NCBI RefSeq assembly: GCF_000241325.1 | Contig: NZ_BAEI01000006.1 | Span: 62,001-126,000 of the forward strand | Source: Gordonia polyisoprenivorans NBRC 16320 = JCM 10675 | Lineage (GTDB): Bacteria > Actinomycetota > Actinomycetes > Mycobacteriales > Mycobacteriaceae | Reading direction: 5' to 3' | DNA length: 64,000 bases | Shown: positions 1 to 9,990 of the stretch, in pieces | Layout of the letters: each line of letters starts with the position of its first letter | How positions within the stretch are numbered: position 1 is the stretch's first letter | The notes under the pieces: generated by a model | What the model was told of the DNA's origin: nothing | Database searches by the model: none | What the model saw: only the letters and a program-made list of their open reading frames with translations | Position numbers and translations under genes: made by a program

Positions 1-41
1 AGGCGTTCGTCGATCCGGGACAGGACGGGGAATTCCGACAT
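1..41 (-). CDS. Partial N-terminus of an unidentified protein, cut by the window edge
   Basis: An ATG on the minus strand at 41-39 opens a frame that reads MSEFPVLSRIDERL and runs off the window. An AGGA lies seven bases upstream of this start. The 31 bp before it, up to the kinase stop, suggest it could follow the kinase gene in one transcript. Only 13 or so residues are visible, so the family cannot be recognised. It could be chance, but the start, ribosome site and orientation fit a real gene. Confidence 0.35.
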   Translation of the reverse strand, partial: MSEFPVLSRIDER

Positions 42-49
42 GACGCAAT

Positions 50-77
50 CCTGTCATGGTCGTCGTTCCTGTCATGC
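50..77. repeat. 18-bp direct repeat carrying the kinase stop codon
   Basis: The ten bases TCCTGTCATG occur at 50-59 and again at 68-77, a period of 18 bp. The minus-strand kinase stop (TGA, 74-72) is inside the second copy, and the first copy repeats the same stop context. It is one of several repeats in this window that begin at a stop codon. Confidence 0.6.
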
Positions 78-1793
78 TCCTCGACGCGAGGTGGTTGGCG
101 AGCCGACGATCGCGGCCAGGATCGACGCGACGACGCCGACCGCGGCGCTCGCGGCCACCATCCACAGGCCCGGACCGACGGTGGCCGCGTCGAGCCACTG
201 CCGAAACGGGGTGAGTGAGGGATCGGTCGAGGCGACCGCGCGCCACGGGTCGCGGATGGCGCGTGCGGCGAAGAATGCACCGGCCCCGCCTGCGGCGACG
301 CCGACCAGCGCCGGGAGCGAAGCGAGCGGGCTGAATCGATGCAGCGCCGGGAGCGAAGCGAGCGGGCTGAATCGTTGCATCGCGCCCATGAACACCAGGT
401 GGCGTATGCAGAGCGCAGCCGCGGCGAGTACGAGTACCGCCCCGCAGATGACCGTCGGCATGCCCGCTGCGGTGTAGTGCGCGACGGAGAGCGGATCGAA
501 GTCGCCCGCGGCACCACCGTGGCTGACGGTGCCGAGTCCACTGATGGTGTAACTCCGTTGCCGGCCGGTGGTGTCGGTGAACGAGATCGTCGCCCAGCCG
601 AGCAGACTTCCGGCGATCATCGCGGCGCCGGCAAGGGCGAGGATCGCGGCGCAGAGCGTGGCGGTGGTTCCGCGGGTGCGTCGTGCGGGAGCCGGCGGCG
701 GGATCGGAGTCGGCGGAGGTGGTGCCTGTGGGATCGGAGCGGGCGGTCGGGCCCGGGTGACGGTGCGCTCGTCGGTGGCGGGCCGGGTGCGCGGGGGTGG
801 GGTCCCGGGTGGCGGGGTTCGATGTGGTGGGGTTCGCGGTGGTGGGGTTCGCGGCGGTCGAGTGCGCCACTGGGTGTGGGGCACTCGGGGCAGCGCCGTC
901 GTCGTCGGGTCCGGAGTCGCGATGGTGCTCGTTGTGGCAGTGCTCGTTGTGGCAGTACTTCTTGCGGCGGTGCTCGACGCGACGAGCGCGGCGGCGAACG
1001 ATCGGCAGTCGCGGTGGCGATCCTCGGGGTGTTTGGCCAGGGCGGTGGCGAAGGCCGCATCGAGCCCTGCGAGGTCGGGATGGGCGAGGCCGAGAGCGGG
1101 GGCGGGTCGGGCGAGATGGTCGCGGATCAGAGCGGCGGGCTCGGCCGCGTGGAACGGTGTGGTGCCGGTGAGGAGCTGATAGGCCGTGCACGCCAGGGAG
1201 TACTGATCCGAGAGTGCGGTCGCCGCGCCGCCCTCGATGATCTCGGGCGCGCAGTAGGCCAGGGTGCCGATGATGGCGTTGGTTGCGGTCAGTGGTGTGG
1301 CGTCGCCGCCGGCGAGCTTGGCGATCCCGAAGTCCAGGACGATCACCCGGTCGATCTCCTGGGTCGATGCCGCGCGGGTGACGACGATGTTCGCGGGCTT
1401 GATGTCGCGGTGCACCACTCCTTGGTGGTGGGCGTGGTCGAGGGCGTCGGCGACGCGGCCCACGATGTGCACGACCTCGTCGGGTGTGAGGTCCGCGGCG
1501 CTCAGGTCGGCGCCGTCGATGTAACTCATCGTGAACCACGGTGTCTCGTCGACGATCCCGAAGTCGTGCACCGTGATGATGCCCGGATGGTCCAGGGCCG
1601 CGGCGGTGCGGGCCTCATGGAGGAAGCGACGCGCGAACTCGTCGTTACCCGCCCCGAGACGCGAGATGACCTTCAACGCCTGCCGCCGCAGCAGGTGTGG
1701 ATGCTCCACCAGGTAGACCTCGCCCATGCCGCCGGCGCCGAGCGGGGCGAGCACGGTGTATCCGGCGAAGGTCGAGCCGACTCGTAATGTCAT
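72..1793 (-). CDS. Membrane-anchored Ser/Thr protein kinase (Pkn family)
   Basis: 573 aa eukaryotic-type protein kinase. The kinase domain fills about residues 10-270: glycine loop LGAGGMGEVY (18-27), ATP lysine K41, catalytic loop HRDIKPAN with D130, and DFG at D154. A long Pro/Arg/Thr-rich linker (about 280-370) follows, then membrane segments near 375-400 and further ones in the C-terminal third, with no PASTA repeats seen. The kinase lobe should therefore face the cytoplasm. Targets cannot be told from the sequence. It is divergent from xthA. Near residues 470-495 the motif RFSPLASLPAL is duplicated, caused by a DNA tandem repeat at about 309-380. The family is clear; the specific Pkn orthologue is not. 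Confidence 0.93.
   Translation of the reverse strand: MTLRVGSTFAGYTVLAPLGAGGMGEVYLVEHPHLLRRQALKVISRLGAGNDEFARRFLHEARTAAALDHPGIITVHDFGIVDETPWFTMSYIDGADLSAADLTPDEVVHIVGRVADALDHAHHQGVVHRDIKPANIVVTRAASTQEIDRVIVLDFGIAKLAGGDATPLTATNAIIGTLAYCAPEIIEGGAATALSDQYSLACTAYQLLTGTTPFHAAEPAALIRDHLARPAPALGLAHPDLAGLDAAFATALAKHPEDRHRDCRSFAAALVASSTAARSTATTSTATTSTIATPDPTTTALPRVPHTQWRTRPPRTPPPRTPPHRTPPPGTPPPRTRPATDERTVTRARPPAPIPQAPPPPTPIPPPAPARRTRGTTATLCAAILALAGAAMIAGSLLGWATISFTDTTGRQRSYTISGLGTVSHGGAAGDFDPLSVAHYTAAGMPTVICGAVLVLAAAALCIRHLVFMGAMQRFSPLASLPALHRFSPLASLPALVGVAAGGAGAFFAARAIRDPWRAVASTDPSLTPFRQWLDAATVGPGLWMVAASAAVGVVASILAAIVGSPTTSRRGA
309..380. repeat. In-frame tandem repeat, two copies of about 36 bp, in the kinase gene
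   Basis: The segment GCCGGGAGCGAAGCGAGCGG followed by GCTGAATCG occurs twice in succession, with one A/T difference. It adds a second RFSPLASLPAL segment to the kinase between two membrane segments and keeps the frame. The core GAGCGAAGCGAGC resembles the GAGCGCAGCGAGC motif near 5030 in the rpsG-fusA gap, so it may belong to a dispersed repeat family. Confidence 0.7.
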
Positions 1794-1947
1794 GGTCTCG
1801 TGCCCTTGCTCGGATGGCGGGTCGGTGATCGACCGGGTCTGTGATCGACGATGTCACACCCGACCTGTGGTGGTCACGTGCTCGGTCCTCCATTCGGCGG
1901 ATCGGATCTGCGGGGTGGGATGCCGCGAGCGCGACGTGCACCGGCGA

Positions 1948-1960
1948 TACCGTGGTCGCA
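1948..1960 (+). promoter_or_regulatory. Candidate -10 box giving a leaderless xthA transcript
   Basis: TACCGT (1948-1953) fits the actinobacterial -10 pattern TAnnnT and lies 6 bp before the xthA ATG at 1960. No Shine-Dalgarno sequence precedes that ATG. Transcription would start at or next to the A of the start codon. The -35 is not convincing. Confidence 0.45.
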
Positions 1961-2865
1961 TGCGTGTGGCGACCTGGAACGTGAACTCGGTGAAACAGCG
2001 GATTCCCCGGCTGTTGCCCTGGCTGGATGAGCGGCGCCCCGATGTGGTGTGCCTGCAGGAGACCAAACTCTCCGACGACGTCTTCGACACCGTCCTCGGG
2101 CCCGAATTCACCGACCGCGGTTACGAGTTCGTGCACGTCGGGCAGGGGCAGTGGAACGGGGTCGCGATCCTGTCCCGGGTCGGTCTGTCCGAGGTGCGCC
2201 GCGGATTCGCCGGTGCGCCAGGCTATCCCGACCCCGAGTCGGCGCCCGAGGCGCGTGCGGTGTCGGCGATCTGCGGGGGAGTGCGCGTGTACTCCCTCTA
2301 TGTACCCAACGGCCGCGAGCCCGACTCCGATCACTACCGCTACAAGCTCGCGTGGCTCGACCGGCTCCGGGAAGTGGTCGCGCCCGAGGCGGCCACGACG
2401 ATGCTGTGCGGCGACATCAACATCGCGCCCGCCGACGCCGATGTGTTCGACCCCAAGGCCTATGAGGGCCACACCCACGTCACCGAACCCGAGCGCGCGG
2501 CGCTCGCAGGTCTGGAGGATCTCGGCCTGACCGACGTGGTGCGCACCCGGTGGCCGTCCGAACGCGTCTTCAGTTATTGGGACTACCGTGCCGGAATGTT
2601 CCACAAGGATCTCGGCATGCGGATCGACCTGATCCTCGCCGGCGCCGACACCGCACCCCGGGTGGCCGCGACGTGGGTGGACCGCGCCGCGCGCAAGGGG
2701 TCCAAGCCGAGCGATCACGCACCGGTCATCGTCGACCTCGACGACGCCCCCGACGGCGACATCGGACCGATGGTTCCGCCGCCGTCCAATCCGGCGCGCC
2801 GCGGATCGTCGAAGGTGTCGTTGCCGCAGGCCAAGGACGTCGGCCCGGGCCGGGCCTCCTCGTGA
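1960..2865 (+). CDS. xthA: Exodeoxyribonuclease III
   Basis: 301 aa, usual length for the ExoIII/APE family of Mg-dependent AP endonucleases and 3'-5' exonucleases in base excision repair. It opens with MRVATWNVNSVKQR and shows the family motifs: LQETKLSD with the metal-binding Glu near residue 34, GDINIAP in the middle, and the catalytic SDHAPV near residue 250. An open frame extends upstream to 1726, but the conserved N-terminus begins at 1960 and a -10-like box lies directly before it. The stop overlaps the GTG of the next gene by 3 nt, so the two are probably co-translated. Confidence 0.95.
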   Translation: MRVATWNVNSVKQRIPRLLPWLDERRPDVVCLQETKLSDDVFDTVLGPEFTDRGYEFVHVGQGQWNGVAILSRVGLSEVRRGFAGAPGYPDPESAPEARAVSAICGGVRVYSLYVPNGREPDSDHYRYKLAWLDRLREVVAPEAATTMLCGDINIAPADADVFDPKAYEGHTHVTEPERAALAGLEDLGLTDVVRTRWPSERVFSYWDYRAGMFHKDLGMRIDLILAGADTAPRVAATWVDRAARKGSKPSDHAPVIVDLDDAPDGDIGPMVPPPSNPARRGSSKVSLPQAKDVGPGRASS

Positions 2866-3515
2866 ACGACGCCGGGACGGGCGCCGCCGCCAACGATGCC
2901 CGTCGGCACCCACAGTGGTACGGCGTCCTCACCGCGCGCCGCGGCGGACCGCTGCCGCCCGCTCGGGCGGCCTCACGGCTCTCGGCGTACGTTTACGGCA
3001 ACCTGCTGGTGTTGGCGGCGATCGTCCTCGCCTCGGCCGGCGACATCTACGAGGGACATGCGGTGCTGATCGTGCTCGGCACCGGGCTGACCACCTACAT
3101 CGCGCACATCTTCGCGGATCTGCTCGCGTGGGCCAACATCCCGGAGGCGCACGAGAGCACGAGCGGTAATCGCGCCGCCGACGGGGTGGATGAGGGCGCC
3201 GAGGTGAACGACGGCGAAGTCGAACGCCCCGACCTGCGCCGCGAAATCCTCGACGAGCTGCGCGACGCCGTGCCCATCATGTCGTCGGCGATCTGGCCCG
3301 CCATCATCTTGGCCCTCGGGTACCACGACCTCATCCCGACGCAGGTCGCCCAGCTGGTGTCCGGCTGCGTCATCGTGATCCGGATCGCCTCGGTCCCGAT
3401 CGTCACCGAGCGTGTCCGCGGCAATCGACTCGACATGCGCATGCTGATCGCCGGACTGATCGCCGCCGGGCTCGCCGCGGTCATCGTGATGCTCAAGACC
3501 TTTCTGGGCCATTGA
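2862..3515 (+). CDS. Small membrane protein of unknown function
   Basis: 217 aa starting at a GTG that overlaps the xthA stop. Hydrophobic stretches are seen near residues 45-60, 65-85, 140-165, 168-185 and 195-215, with a polar segment near 95-135 between them. The pattern resembles small multi-pass membrane proteins that are common but uncharacterised in mycolata. No catalytic motif was recognised. Coupling to xthA suggests shared expression, not necessarily a repair role. The last codons and the stop form the first unit of a tandem repeat. Confidence 0.75.
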   Translation: MNDAGTGAAANDARRHPQWYGVLTARRGGPLPPARAASRLSAYVYGNLLVLAAIVLASAGDIYEGHAVLIVLGTGLTTYIAHIFADLLAWANIPEAHESTSGNRAADGVDEGAEVNDGEVERPDLRREILDELRDAVPIMSSAIWPAIILALGYHDLIPTQVAQLVSGCVIVIRIASVPIVTERVRGNRLDMRMLIAGLIAAGLAAVIVMLKTFLGH

Positions 3516-3597
3516 GCACCTCCGGTGCTGGGCCATTGAGCACCTCCGGTGCTGGCCATCGAGCACCTCCGGTGCTGGCCATCGAGCACCTCCGGTG
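3504..3597. repeat. Four tandem 23-24 bp repeats starting over the stop codon
   Basis: Units begin at 3504, 3528, 3552 and 3575 and read roughly CTGGGCCATTGAGCACCTCC plus GGTG. The first includes the real TGA stop at 3513-3515. The second repeats that TGA in the same context, and the last two carry CGA instead. Each unit holds a small palindrome AGCACC-TCC-GGTGCT that could form a hairpin, so the array may act in transcript ending. There are no unique spacers, so it is not CRISPR. Confidence 0.9.
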
Positions 3598-3715
3598 TGC
3601 GTGTCCGATTTCCTGGTGCGGGAATGTTCAGGCAGGTCAGGTGGTTCACCAACCACGTCCGGTCATCTGCCGATCACCCCGGGTTGCGGTCGCGTTGGCC
3701 GTCTGGATCCGATTT

Positions 3716-3744
3716 TTGACCTGTGTGAACCCCATCGGTAGAGT
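3716..3744 (+). promoter_or_regulatory. Strong SigA-type promoter for the rpsL operon
   Basis: TTGACC (3716-3721), a 17-bp spacer and TAGAGT (3739-3744) closely fit the actinobacterial housekeeping promoter. Transcription would begin near 3751 and give a leader of about 350 nt before rpsL. Confidence 0.7.
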
Positions 3745-3900
3745 GGACCGTCGGTGCCTGGCAACAGCCGGGCCAGTCCGCGTGCCCTGCCCACGCCGCC
3801 CGAGGTTTACGCCGACGGCGACGGAGGTAGACAGCTCGCATGGGAACTCCCGCCCGTGCGAGGGGTGGCCGGACTGACAAGCGATTCCGCTGTCGGGTGT

Positions 3901-3958
3901 TTGACACGCCCGACCTCGGGGTAGCAATAACTGTACTGACCAGGGTCTACGCCCTGGT
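3901..3958 (+). promoter_or_regulatory. Second candidate rpsL promoter followed by a hairpin
   Basis: A perfect TTGACA at 3901-3906 is followed 18 bp later by a weak -10-like CAATAA (3925-3930). Just downstream, ACCAGGG and CCCTGGT (3939-3945, 3952-3958) form a 7-bp stem. Strong -35 but poor -10, so this is tentative. Confidence 0.4.
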
Positions 3959-4098
3959 GGGGCGAGTTGTGGAGGTCGCCGGAAGTCCGGTCCCGACCGA
4001 TTCCGACGACCTGCCCGGAGCACAAACCACGACGACAACACCATCGAGCGCTCCACCTCGCGTGCGGGCGAACGTGCCGACAAAGGAAGAAATACTCA

Positions 4099-4470
4099 GT
4101 GCCAACGATCAATCAGCTGGTCCGCAAGGGCCGTCATGACAAGGCTGCGAAGAAGAAGACCGCAGCGCTCAAGGGAAGCCCGCAGCGTCGCGGCGTGTGC
4201 ACCCGCGTCTACACCACCACCCCCAAGAAGCCGAACTCCGCGCTGCGCAAGGTTGCCCGTGTGCGCCTGACCAGTGCCGTCGAGGTCACCGCTTACATCC
4301 CGGGTGAGGGCCACAACCTGCAGGAGCACTCGATGGTGCTCGTGCGTGGTGGTCGTGTGAAGGACCTCCCCGGTGTGCGTTACCGGATCATCCGCGGCTC
4401 GCTCGACACCCAGGGTGTCAAGGACCGCAAGCAGGCCCGCAGCCGTTACGGCGCGAAGAAGGGGAGCTGA
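4099..4470 (+). CDS. rpsL: 30S ribosomal protein S12
   Basis: 123 aa component of the ribosome decoding centre, nearly the same as mycobacterial S12. The GTG at 4099 gives the conserved N-terminus [11 protein letters not shown]; the frame stays open upstream but is not conserved. The TPKKPNSA loop contains K43 and the RVKDLPGV loop K88, the residues whose change gives streptomycin resistance, so the allele looks susceptible. It heads the rpsL-rpsG-fusA-tuf cluster, with rpsG starting 6 nt after its stop. Confidence 0.98.
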   Translation: MPTINQLVRKGRHDKAAKKKTAALKGSPQRRGVCTRVYTTTPKKPNSALRKVARVRLTSAVEVTAYIPGEGHNLQEHSMVLVRGGRVKDLPGVRYRIIRGSLDTQGVKDRKQARSRYGAKKGS

Positions 4471-4476
4471 TAAGCG

Positions 4477-4947
4477 ATGCCACGTAAAGGACCCGCACCC
4501 AAGCGCCCGCTGATCAACGATCCCGTCTACGGTTCGCCGCTGGTCACCCAGCTGGTCAACAAGATCCTGCTGGACGGCAAGAAGTCGACCGCCGAGCGCA
4601 TCGTTTACGGCGCACTCGAGCAGGCCCGCGAGAAGACCGGCACCGACCCGGTGGTCACCCTCAAGCGCGCCCTCGACAACGTCAAGCCGACCCTCGAGGT
4701 CAAGAGCCGCCGCGTCGGCGGTGCCACCTACCAGGTGCCGATCGAGGTCAAGCCGAACCGTGCCAACACCCTCGCCCTGCGTTGGCTGGTGACCTTCAGC
4801 CGGCAGCGTCGCGAGAAGACCATGGTCGAGCGTCTGGCCAACGAGCTGCTCGACGCCTCCAACGGTCTGGGCGCGTCGGTGAAGCGTCGCGAGGACACCC
4901 ACAAGATGGCCGAGGCCAACCGGGCGTTCGCGCACTACCGCTGGTAG
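4477..4947 (+). CDS. rpsG: 30S ribosomal protein S7
   Basis: 156 aa, the standard length for S7, which nucleates assembly of the 30S head and contacts 16S rRNA near the E site. It begins [11 protein letters not shown] and ends [15 protein letters not shown], both typical. The ribosome site is the GGGGAG at the end of rpsL, so the two are translationally linked. Confidence 0.98.
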   Translation: MPRKGPAPKRPLINDPVYGSPLVTQLVNKILLDGKKSTAERIVYGALEQAREKTGTDPVVTLKRALDNVKPTLEVKSRRVGGATYQVPIEVKPNRANTLALRWLVTFSRQRREKTMVERLANELLDASNGLGASVKRREDTHKMAEANRAFAHYRW

Positions 4948-5094
4948 AAGAACTCAACACCGGGCACTGGCCGCTCGGAGCGCAGCGACGACCGGCCAGT
5001 CCACCCGAGCCTGCGAGGGTGGGGGCGAGCGCAGCGAGCCCGGGCTGACAAATGAAGACAGCCTTTAGTCCGAAATCTTCCCGAAGGGAACTTG
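4948..5094 (+). other. rpsG-fusA gap with inverted and REP-like repeats
   Basis: This gap of about 147 bp holds ACTGGCC...GGCCAGT (near 4966-5001) able to pair, and two related motifs GGAGCGCAGCGACG and GCGAGCGCAGCGAGC. The second resembles the tandem repeat inside the kinase gene. It may tune read-through into fusA. GAAGGGA just before 5095 is the fusA ribosome site. Confidence 0.5.
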
Positions 5095-7200
5095 ATGGCA
5101 CAGGAAGTGCTCAGCGACCTCAACAAGGTTCGCAACATCGGCATCATGGCCCACATCGATGCCGGCAAGACCACCGCGACCGAGCGAATCCTTTTCTACA
5201 CCGGTGTGAACTACAAGATCGGTGAGACCCACGACGGCGCCTCGACGACGGACTGGATGGAGCAGGAGAAGGAGCGGGGGATCACCATCACCTCCGCTGC
5301 GGTGACCTGTTTCTGGAACAAGAACCAGATCAACATCATCGACACCCCGGGCCACGTCGACTTCACCGTCGAGGTGGAGCGCAGCCTGCGCGTGCTCGAC
5401 GGTGCGGTCGCGGTGTTCGACGGCAAGGAAGGCGTCGAGCCGCAGTCCGAGCAGGTCTGGCGACAGGCCGAGAAATACGACGTGCCGCGTATCTGCTTCG
5501 TCAACAAGATGGACAAGCTCGGTGCGGACTTCTTCTTCACCGTGCGCACCATCGAGGAGCGTCTCGGTGCCAAGCCGCTCGTCCTGCAGCTGCCGATCGG
5601 TGCCGAGGACAACTTCGACGGCGTCGTCGACCTGATCACCCAGAAGGCGATCACCTGGCGCGGCACCGTCGAGATCGGTGCGGAGCCGACCTTCGAGGAG
5701 ATCCCCGCCGATCTCGTCGATCAGGCCGCCGAGTACCGCGAGAAGCTGCTCGAGACCGTCGCCGAGAGCGACGAGGCGTTGCTGGAGAAGTACTTCGGTG
5801 GTGAAGAGCTCTCCGAGGACGAGATCAAGGGCGCGATCCGCAAGCTCACGATCGCCCGCGAGTACTACCCGGTGATCTGTGGTTCGGCGTTCAAGAACAA
5901 GGGCATCCAGCCGATGCTCGACGCCGTCATCGCGTACCTGCCGTCCCCGCTGGACGTGCCGAGCGTCGAGGGCCACGCGGTGGGCAACGAGGAGGAGATC
6001 CTCTCTCGCAAGCCCAGTGCCGACGAGCCGTTCTCGGCTCTGGCGTTCAAGATCGCCGCGCACCCGTTCTTCGGCAAGCTGACCTTCGTGCGGGTGTACT
6101 CCGGTCACATCAGTGCGGGTACCCAGGTGCTCAATGCCACCAAGGGCAAGAAAGAGCGCATCGGCAAGCTCTTCCAGATGCACGCCAACAAGGAGAACCC
6201 GGTCGACGAGGCCTGGGCCGGACACATCTACGCGATGATCGGGCTCAAGGACACCACCACCGGTGACACCCTGTGCGACCCGAACGCACCCATCGTGCTC
6301 GAGTCGATGAGCTTCCCGGATCCGGTCATCAACGTCTCCATCGAGCCGAAGACCAAGTCCGACCAGGAGAAGCTCGGCACCGCGATCCAGAAGCTCGCCG
6401 AAGAGGATCCGACGTTCTCGGTCCACCTCGACGAGGAGACCGGTCAGACCGTCATCGGCGGTATGGGCGAGCTCCACCTCGACATCCTCGTCGACCGCAT
6501 GCGTCGCGAGTTCAAGGTCGAGGCGAACGTCGGTAAGCCGCAGGTGGCCTACCGCGAGACGATTCGCAAGACCGTCGAGAAGCACGAGTACACGCACAAG
6601 AAGCAGACCGGTGGTTCCGGCCAGTTCGCGAAGGTCATCATCAAGCTCGAGCCCCTGGTGGACGCCGAGGATGGTGCGACCTACGAATTCGAGAACGCCG
6701 TGACCGGTGGTCGTGTGCCGCGCGAGTACATCCCGTCGGTGGATGCCGGTGCGCAGGACGCGATGCAGTACGGCGTGCTCGCCGGTTATCCGTTGGTCAA
6801 CTTGAAGGTCACCCTGCTCGACGGTCAGTACCACGACGTCGACTCCTCGGAAATGGCCTTCAAGATCGCCGGTGCACAGGCTCTCAAGGAGTCTGCGCGG
6901 ATGGCGAGCCCGGTCATCCTGGAGCCGATCATGGCCGTCGAGGTCACGACTCCGGAGGATTACATGGGTGACGTGATCGGCGACCTGAACTCCCGCCGTG
7001 GCCAGATCCAGGCCATGGAGGAGCGCAGCGGTGCCCGTGTCGTCAAGGCGCAGGTTCCGCTGTCGGAGATGTTCGGCTACATCGGCGACCTGCGGTCGCG
7101 GACCCAGGGCCGGGCTAACTACTCCATGGTGTTCGACTCGTACGCCGAGGTTCCGGCGAACGTGTCGAAGGAAATCATCGCGAAGGCCACCGGCGAGTAA
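5095..7200 (+). CDS. fusA: Elongation factor G
   Basis: 701 aa translocation GTPase. Visible motifs are G1 AHIDAGKTT near residues 19-27, G2/switch I around [10 protein letters not shown]3 DTPGHVDF near 85-92, and G4 NKMD near 140. The later domains II-V are complete, including [15 protein letters not shown] and the C-terminal [18 protein letters not shown] lies one codon earlier, but the ATG at 5095 is better spaced from GAAGGGA. It lies between rpsG and tuf, as in other actinobacteria. Confidence 0.98.
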   Translation: MAQEVLSDLNKVRNIGIMAHIDAGKTTATERILFYTGVNYKIGETHDGASTTDWMEQEKERGITITSAAVTCFWNKNQINIIDTPGHVDFTVEVERSLRVLDGAVAVFDGKEGVEPQSEQVWRQAEKYDVPRICFVNKMDKLGADFFFTVRTIEERLGAKPLVLQLPIGAEDNFDGVVDLITQKAITWRGTVEIGAEPTFEEIPADLVDQAAEYREKLLETVAESDEALLEKYFGGEELSEDEIKGAIRKLTIAREYYPVICGSAFKNKGIQPMLDAVIAYLPSPLDVPSVEGHAVGNEEEILSRKPSADEPFSALAFKIAAHPFFGKLTFVRVYSGHISAGTQVLNATKGKKERIGKLFQMHANKENPVDEAWAGHIYAMIGLKDTTTGDTLCDPNAPIVLESMSFPDPVINVSIEPKTKSDQEKLGTAIQKLAEEDPTFSVHLDEETGQTVIGGMGELHLDILVDRMRREFKVEANVGKPQVAYRETIRKTVEKHEYTHKKQTGGSGQFAKVIIKLEPLVDAEDGATYEFENAVTGGRVPREYIPSVDAGAQDAMQYGVLAGYPLVNLKVTLLDGQYHDVDSSEMAFKIAGAQALKESARMASPVILEPIMAVEVTTPEDYMGDVIGDLNSRRGQIQAMEERSGARVVKAQVPLSEMFGYIGDLRSRTQGRANYSMVFDSYAEVPANVSKEIIAKATGE

Positions 7201-7331
7201 TTCACTCGCTGCGCGGTCTGTCGCGAAGCGCTCACGGCGACCGACGCCGTGGTGACACGGCGCGAACAACGTAAGAGAAAACCCCTGCTGGGATCCGCCC
7301 AGTAGAGCAACAAGTCCAGGAGGACAATCAA

Positions 7332-8510
<1,179 letters not shown>

Positions 8511-8522
<12 letters not shown>

Positions 8523-8676
8523 CGATTTCCCGTGCCCTCTGTGGTGGCGTGAGAGCGTTGTCATGTGGGCACGGGCCTGCGTCACGGATCGTCAAGTGAT
8601 GATTTCCCGTGCCCTCTGTGGTGGCGTGAGAGCGTTGTCATGTGGGCACGGGCCTGCGTCACGGATCGTCAAGTGA
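8511..8676. repeat. 77-bp tandem repeat of the tuf 3' end, two full copies plus 12 bp
   Basis: The 12 bases ATCGTCAAGTGA (the last tuf codons and stop) recur at 8511, 8588 and 8665, exactly 77 bp apart. The two full units differ by one C/T just after the TGA. Each unit also holds CCCGTGCCC and GGGCACGGG about 29 bp apart, a 9-bp stem. The arrangement shows duplication of tuf's end with its 3' UTR. Confidence 0.93.
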
Positions 8677-8698
8677 CACTCTGACTCACTGAGTTATC

Positions 8699-8738
8699 AA
8701 AGGCGCCCCAACCGCTTTCGCGGTTGGGGCGCCTTCTC
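8699..8738 (+). terminator. Strong intrinsic terminator after tuf
   Basis: AAGGCGCCCCAACCG (8700-8714), loop CTTTCG, and CGGTTGGGGCGCCTT (8721-8735) form a perfect 15-bp stem followed by CTCGTTGT. It ends the rpsL-tuf transcription unit. Confidence 0.88.
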
Positions 8739-8782
8739 GTTGTGTCAGGCGATGCTGCCGCAGACGTAGCAGAAGGTTCGCC

Positions 8783-9088
8783 CTACGCGTGACCTTCTGC
8801 TACGTCTGCGCCCAGCTGAGCGGCGAACGCCGCGGCATCGGCACACGATCCGCCCCGTTCCCGCCCGCGTGCCCACGCGCAGAACAACTCGGTGAACCTG
8901 CGCTCCCCGAGTTCTGCACACAGCAGCGGCAGATGTCGGGCCGCCTCACCGGATCGCTTGCGCAACAGGGTATCTTCGACGGCGCGCAGCCGCGTCGGGT
9001 CGAAGCCCGCAGGCGTCGGCGCACCGGTGACGAGCGCGCGCACGAGGTCTTCTTGCCGTTGCGCTAGGCCGGTCACGACGCCGCCCAC
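8783..9088 (-). CDS. Small partner protein of the DUF692 enzyme
   Basis: 101 aa soluble protein with the stretch LVTGAPTPAGFDPTRLRAVEDTLLRKR followed by helices. It overlaps the 3' end of the DUF692 gene by 16 nt, a sign of translational coupling. The sequence resembles the small SCO6045-like protein that accompanies DUF692 proteins in actinobacteria, and the short DNA-binding-like partner proteins that help MNIO enzymes hold their precursor. Assigning it as a precursor-recognition partner is inference from position and this resemblance. It contains two Cys residues (LLCAEL, GSCADA). Confidence 0.65.
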   Translation of the reverse strand: MGGVVTGLAQRQEDLVRALVTGAPTPAGFDPTRLRAVEDTLLRKRSGEAARHLPLLCAELGERRFTELFCAWARGRERGGSCADAAAFAAQLGADVAEGHA

Positions 9089-9921
9089 CAGCGGCTGCCG
9101 ACGGTGATCCGGTCCATCCGCGCGGCGTCGGCGATCGCGTCGAGTTCACCGAGGAGCTCGGTCACCGGCGGATACCGGCCGTCGCGCTCGAGCATGAATG
9201 CCGGCGCGCGCCCGGTGGCGGCGAGCCGGGTGACGAGGTCGAGCACCGCGTCGGGAACGGGCGCGGTGTGGGTGTCGTGATAGAGCACCCCGTCGGATTC
9301 GCCGCCGGCGACGTGACAGTAGGCGATCGCCTCGAGCGGCATCCGGGAGAGTTCGACGGCCGGATCGATACCCGAGTTGCGGGCACACGCATACACATTC
9401 GCGACGTCCAGCAGCAGCCGGACCCCGGTGCGCTCGACGATCTCGGCGAGGAACTCACCCTCGGTGTACTCGTCGTCGGGCCAGGAGAACAATGCTGCGA
9501 TGTTCTCCACCGCCAGCGGCACCGACAACCGGTCCTGGGTGCGAGTGATGTTGTCGCACAACACTGCCAGCGCTTCACGCGTCCGGGGGACGGGCAACAG
9601 ATGCCCGGCCTCGACGCCGCCCGCCCGGACGAACGCGATGTGTTCACTGACCAGCGGCGACCGCAGGCGGCGAACCGCGCGTGCCAGAACGTCGATCCGG
9701 TCGTCGGTCACCGGCTCGGCACCACCCAGAGACAGGCCGACGCCGTGCGGGATCACCGGCACCCCCAGCGCCGTAAGCGGTTCGACGTCGATGTGCGGCA
9801 CCGACTCGGCGATGACCTCACAGAATCCGAGGCCGGGAAGGTCGTCGACGACGGCCGCGATCTCCGGGCGCCAGCCGATCCCGATACCGGCGACCTGTGA
9901 CGCACTACGTGATCTGCTCAT
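9073..9921 (-). CDS. DUF692 / MNIO family multinuclear iron enzyme
   Basis: 282 aa TIM-barrel protein of the DUF692 family. Characterised members (MbnB, TglH) are iron enzymes that oxidise cysteine or nearby residues of ribosomal peptides. The likely metal ligands are visible in order: IPHGVGLSLGG, LVSEHIAF, AVENIAALF, LLLDVANVYA, YCHVAGGE, HDTHTAPVP, and FMLERDGRYPP. It lies 69 bp after a gene whose product ends in a Gly/Cys-rich tail and overlaps a small partner gene, so the three look like one minus-strand unit. The natural reaction is unknown; modification of cysteines in the neighbour's tail is the most economical idea. Confidence 0.87.
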   Translation of the reverse strand: MSRSRSASQVAGIGIGWRPEIAAVVDDLPGLGFCEVIAESVPHIDVEPLTALGVPVIPHGVGLSLGGAEPVTDDRIDVLARAVRRLRSPLVSEHIAFVRAGGVEAGHLLPVPRTREALAVLCDNITRTQDRLSVPLAVENIAALFSWPDDEYTEGEFLAEIVERTGVRLLLDVANVYACARNSGIDPAVELSRMPLEAIAYCHVAGGESDGVLYHDTHTAPVPDAVLDLVTRLAATGRAPAFMLERDGRYPPVTELLGELDAIADAARMDRITVGSRWWAAS

Positions 9922-9990
9922 GAGGAACCCTTTCTCTGATGCGCCCCGCCTCGTGGTGATCTCGTTGTCCCGGGTGGTCGTACGCGGTGA

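Larger units (their letters stand above)
3598..4098 (+). other. Long rpsL upstream region without a gene
   Basis: About 500 bp with no credible coding frame. It holds two candidate promoters (3716-3744 and 3901-3930) and a hairpin ACCAGGG-TCTACG-CCCTGGT at 3939-3958. The purine-rich stretch AAAGGAAGAAA directly before the rpsL GTG would be the ribosome site. A leader of up to about 350 nt would be unusually long and could carry control of ribosomal protein synthesis, but no known riboswitch was recognised. Confidence 0.6.

Noticed and set aside
3504..3597. Regular 23-24 bp repeats as a CRISPR array
   Set aside because: Units are directly adjacent with no unique spacers and no cas genes are near. 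The same holds for 36267-36403 and 48486-48600.
3745..3840. Possible riboswitch in the rpsL leader
   Set aside because: The GC-rich stretch TGCCTGGCAACAGCC has some resemblance to SAM-type elements, but the conserved core and pairing could not be built.
5065..7269. A 734-codon open frame opposite fusA
   Set aside because: Its composition is the mirror of a high-GC coding gene and fusA is certain. Similar long antisense frames opposite tuf, the STAND gene and ctaG were dropped for the same reason.
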